Positions 6,348-7,315 of a DNA stretch of 7,315 bases are shown piece after piece. The notes beneath the pieces were generated by a model. The model did not search any database and was not told where the DNA came from. It worked only from the letters and a program-made list of their open reading frames with translations. The first letter of the stretch is position 1. Every line of letters begins with the position of its first letter. Source of the stretch: Dehalococcoidia bacterium. Lineage in GTDB: Bacteria; Chloroflexota; Dehalococcoidia; SAR202; UBA11138. Made by a program: the position numbers and the translations under genes. The stretch lies in assembly GCA_012270625.1 (NCBI GenBank), contig JAAXHZ010000043.1:1-7315 (forward strand), given 5' to 3'.

Positions 6348-6674
6348 ATGCTCTCAGGCTACCGGCTAATGTGGATGATGGTGATGTTCGACCTTCCGGT
6401 CCTCACCAAGACCGAACGGCGCGACGCCAACAAGTTCAGAAAGTTCCTGCTCGACCAAGGCTTCGACATGTGCCAACTGTCCGTCTATATGAGATTCTGC
6501 GCCGGAAAAGAGCAGGCCCAAGTTTACACACGCCGAGTCCAGCTATCACTGCCGCCATCCGGCAACGTCCAGATCATCTACCTGACCGACAAACAGTACG
6601 CTAACATAGTGAGCTTCAATGGCCGCAGTAAGCAGCCGGCCAACAAAAATCCGGCGCAGTACACGCTGTTCTGA
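6348..6674 (+). CDS. cas2: Cas2, type II CRISPR adaptation protein
   Basis: Cas2 is the dimeric scaffold that bridges two Cas1 dimers during spacer integration. The 108-aa protein carries the usual type II pattern GYRLMWMMVMFDLPVLTKTE with the conserved D15 at the end of the first beta strand. RKFLLDQGFDMCQLSVYMRF (about 31-50) and a V-Q-I-I-Y-L-T-D-K-Q-Y strand (about 74-84) follow. The start at 6348 is the first ATG after the in-frame cas1 stop at 6330-6332 and keeps the conserved SGYR before the first strand. The Shine-Dalgarno sequence is weak (GAAGAA), so expression probably depends on coupling to cas1. It is the last gene of the cas operon; the array begins 77 bp later. Confidence 0.95.
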   Translation: MLSGYRLMWMMVMFDLPVLTKTERRDANKFRKFLLDQGFDMCQLSVYMRFCAGKEQAQVYTRRVQLSLPPSGNVQIIYLTDKQYANIVSFNGRSKQPANKNPAQYTLF

Positions 6675-6702
6675 GCCCGCCATTGTTGGTTTTCTGCGGT
6701 TT

Positions 6703-6745
6703 CCAGCCTGCCCAACCAGCTTTGGTTTAGCTATGGTCAGGCTGG
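6703..6745. other. Imperfect hairpin between cas2 and the array
   Basis: CCAGCCTG (6703-6710) pairs perfectly with CAGGCTGG (6738-6745). Inside, AACCA (6714-6718) pairs with TGGTT (6723-6727) around GCTT. The structure ends 6 bp before the first repeat. No T-run follows on either strand, so it is not a standard intrinsic terminator. It may stabilise the end of the cas mRNA or of the last array transcript, or mark the array end for integration. Nothing else is seen in 6675-6751. Confidence 0.45.
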
Positions 6746-6751
6746 CGGTCG

Positions 6752-7315
6752 ATTATAGCCGATGGGAGATCGGGGAGGAACCGCAACAGTTGCAGAAGTC
6801 GGGGGTGATACTGCCGATTATAGCCGATGGGAGATCGGGGAGGAACCGCAACCGACGCTGAGCGCGTCGAAATCGGAATTGAATTATAGCCGATGGGAGA
6901 TCGGGGAGGAACCGCAACCAACGCCCCTGAACTTGCCTCCGTCGATGTAATTATAGCCGATGGGAGATCGGGGAGGAACCGCAACGTAGGCGAACGATGG
7001 TTCACTTTCGATACTATTATAGCCGATGGGAGATCGGGGAGGAACCGCAACAGCAGATCAATTCGGCCATGGAACGCCTTGAATTATAGCCGATGGGAGA
7101 TCGGGGAGGAACCGCAACACTATGGCGTGAAATTGGCACGTCCTAGAATTATAGCCGATGGGAGATCGGGGAGGAACCGCAACGGGTGCAGGGTCTGGGG
7201 TCGTCGTGCTGGGATTATAGCCGATGGGAGATCGGGGAGGAACCGCAACAATCTGATTCGTTGAATGTTTTCGACTCTGATTATAGCCGATGGGAGATCG
7301 GGGAGGAACCGCAAC
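6752..7315 (-). CRISPR. Type II-C CRISPR array, 9 repeats and 8 spacers, cut by window end
   Basis: The 36-bp repeat reads ATTATAGCCGATGGGAG then ATCGGGGAGGAACCGCAAC on the plus strand and is identical in all nine copies. Copies start at 6752, 6817, 6883, 6950, 7016, 7083, 7148, 7214 and 7280. Spacers from left to right are 29, 30, 31, 30, 31, 29, 30 and 30 bp, all different. The repeat holds the inverted repeat CCGAT-GGGAG-ATCGG. The minus strand is the likely crRNA strand, because its repeat begins GTTGCGG, like other type II crRNA repeats, and ends in TATAAT. On that strand each crRNA would be a spacer followed by the repeat to its left. The last base of the window is the last base of a repeat, so the array may go on. 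I found no spacer match within the window by eye. Confidence 0.98.
6817..6822 (-). promoter_or_regulatory. Repeat-embedded -10 box (one example of nine)
   Basis: The first six plus-strand bases of every repeat, ATTATA, read TATAAT on the minus strand, the exact -10 consensus, preceded by GGC (a G at -14 but no full extended -10). The other copies begin at the other repeat starts: 6752, 6883, 6950, 7016, 7083, 7148, 7214 and 7280. Transcription would start about 6-7 nt into the next spacer and give a crRNA with about 23 nt of spacer. No good -35 lies within the repeat (TTCCTC at 17 bp). Neisseria meningitidis repeats end in TACAAT and are known to work this way. Confidence 0.6.

Noticed and set aside
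6675..6751. csn2 or cas4 gene, or a second tracrRNA, between cas2 and the array
   Set aside because: The 77 bp are too short for a gene and show no similarity to the repeat; absence of both genes fits subtype II-C.
6788..7279. Self-targeting spacers
   Set aside because: Comparing the eight spacers with the rest of the window by eye showed no match; a search of the whole genome was not possible.
6727..7314. Open frames on both strands across the array with repeated RFLPDLPSAII or IADGRSGRNRN
   Set aside because: They are translations of the CRISPR repeat and spacers, not proteins.

Overview
The window holds a compact type II-C CRISPR-Cas locus (tracrRNA, cas9, cas1, cas2, repeat array). It is preceded by two ordinary chromosomal genes and one small hypothetical gene. 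The DNA is moderately GC-rich with short intergenic gaps. A DUF1800-family gene, a lactonase/6-phosphogluconolactonase-family beta-propeller gene and a REP-like palindrome of the FALSLSKG-translating kind together suggest a free-living, probably uncultivated bacterium. Chloroflexota is my weak guess; no phylogenetic marker in the window settles it.

Layout: (1) 1-416, minus strand: 5' part of a DUF1800 gene running off the window. (2) 417-610: intergenic, with a TATAAT promoter element for the DUF1800 gene and a small inverted repeat. (3) 611-829, plus: 72-aa putative membrane protein with a Gly/Tyr-rich tail. (4) 854-1933, minus: lactonase-family beta-propeller protein. (5) 1934-2226: a REP-like palindrome, then a predicted tracrRNA gene on the minus strand (about 2179 down to about 2041). 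Its anti-repeat at 2125-2160 matches the CRISPR repeat at 28 of 36 positions, and it has its own recognisable promoter (TTGCCA, 17 bp, TGGTATTCT). (6) 2227-6674, plus: cas9 (1064 aa), cas1 (303 aa) and cas2 (108 aa), tightly packed. No csn2 or cas4 lies between cas2 and the array, which fits subtype II-C. (7) 6675-6751: short spacer region with a large imperfect hairpin. (8) 6752-7315: nine identical 36-bp repeats and eight 29-31-bp spacers; the array reaches the window edge and probably continues.

How it works together: the reverse complement of the repeat ends in a perfect TATAAT, so each repeat seems to carry its own -10 box pointing along the minus strand, as known for Neisseria meningitidis II-C. 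crRNAs would then be made leftward, toward cas2, and paired with the minus-strand tracrRNA to load Cas9. Two independent signs support this polarity. The differences between anti-repeat and repeat become G-U wobbles only if both RNAs come from the minus strand, and the predicted tracrRNA tail shares a CGCUCUGCC motif with the Neisseria tracrRNA as I remember it. Cas9 has all its RuvC and HNH catalytic residues, and Cas1 and Cas2 have their metal-binding residues, so the system looks intact and able to both adapt and interfere.
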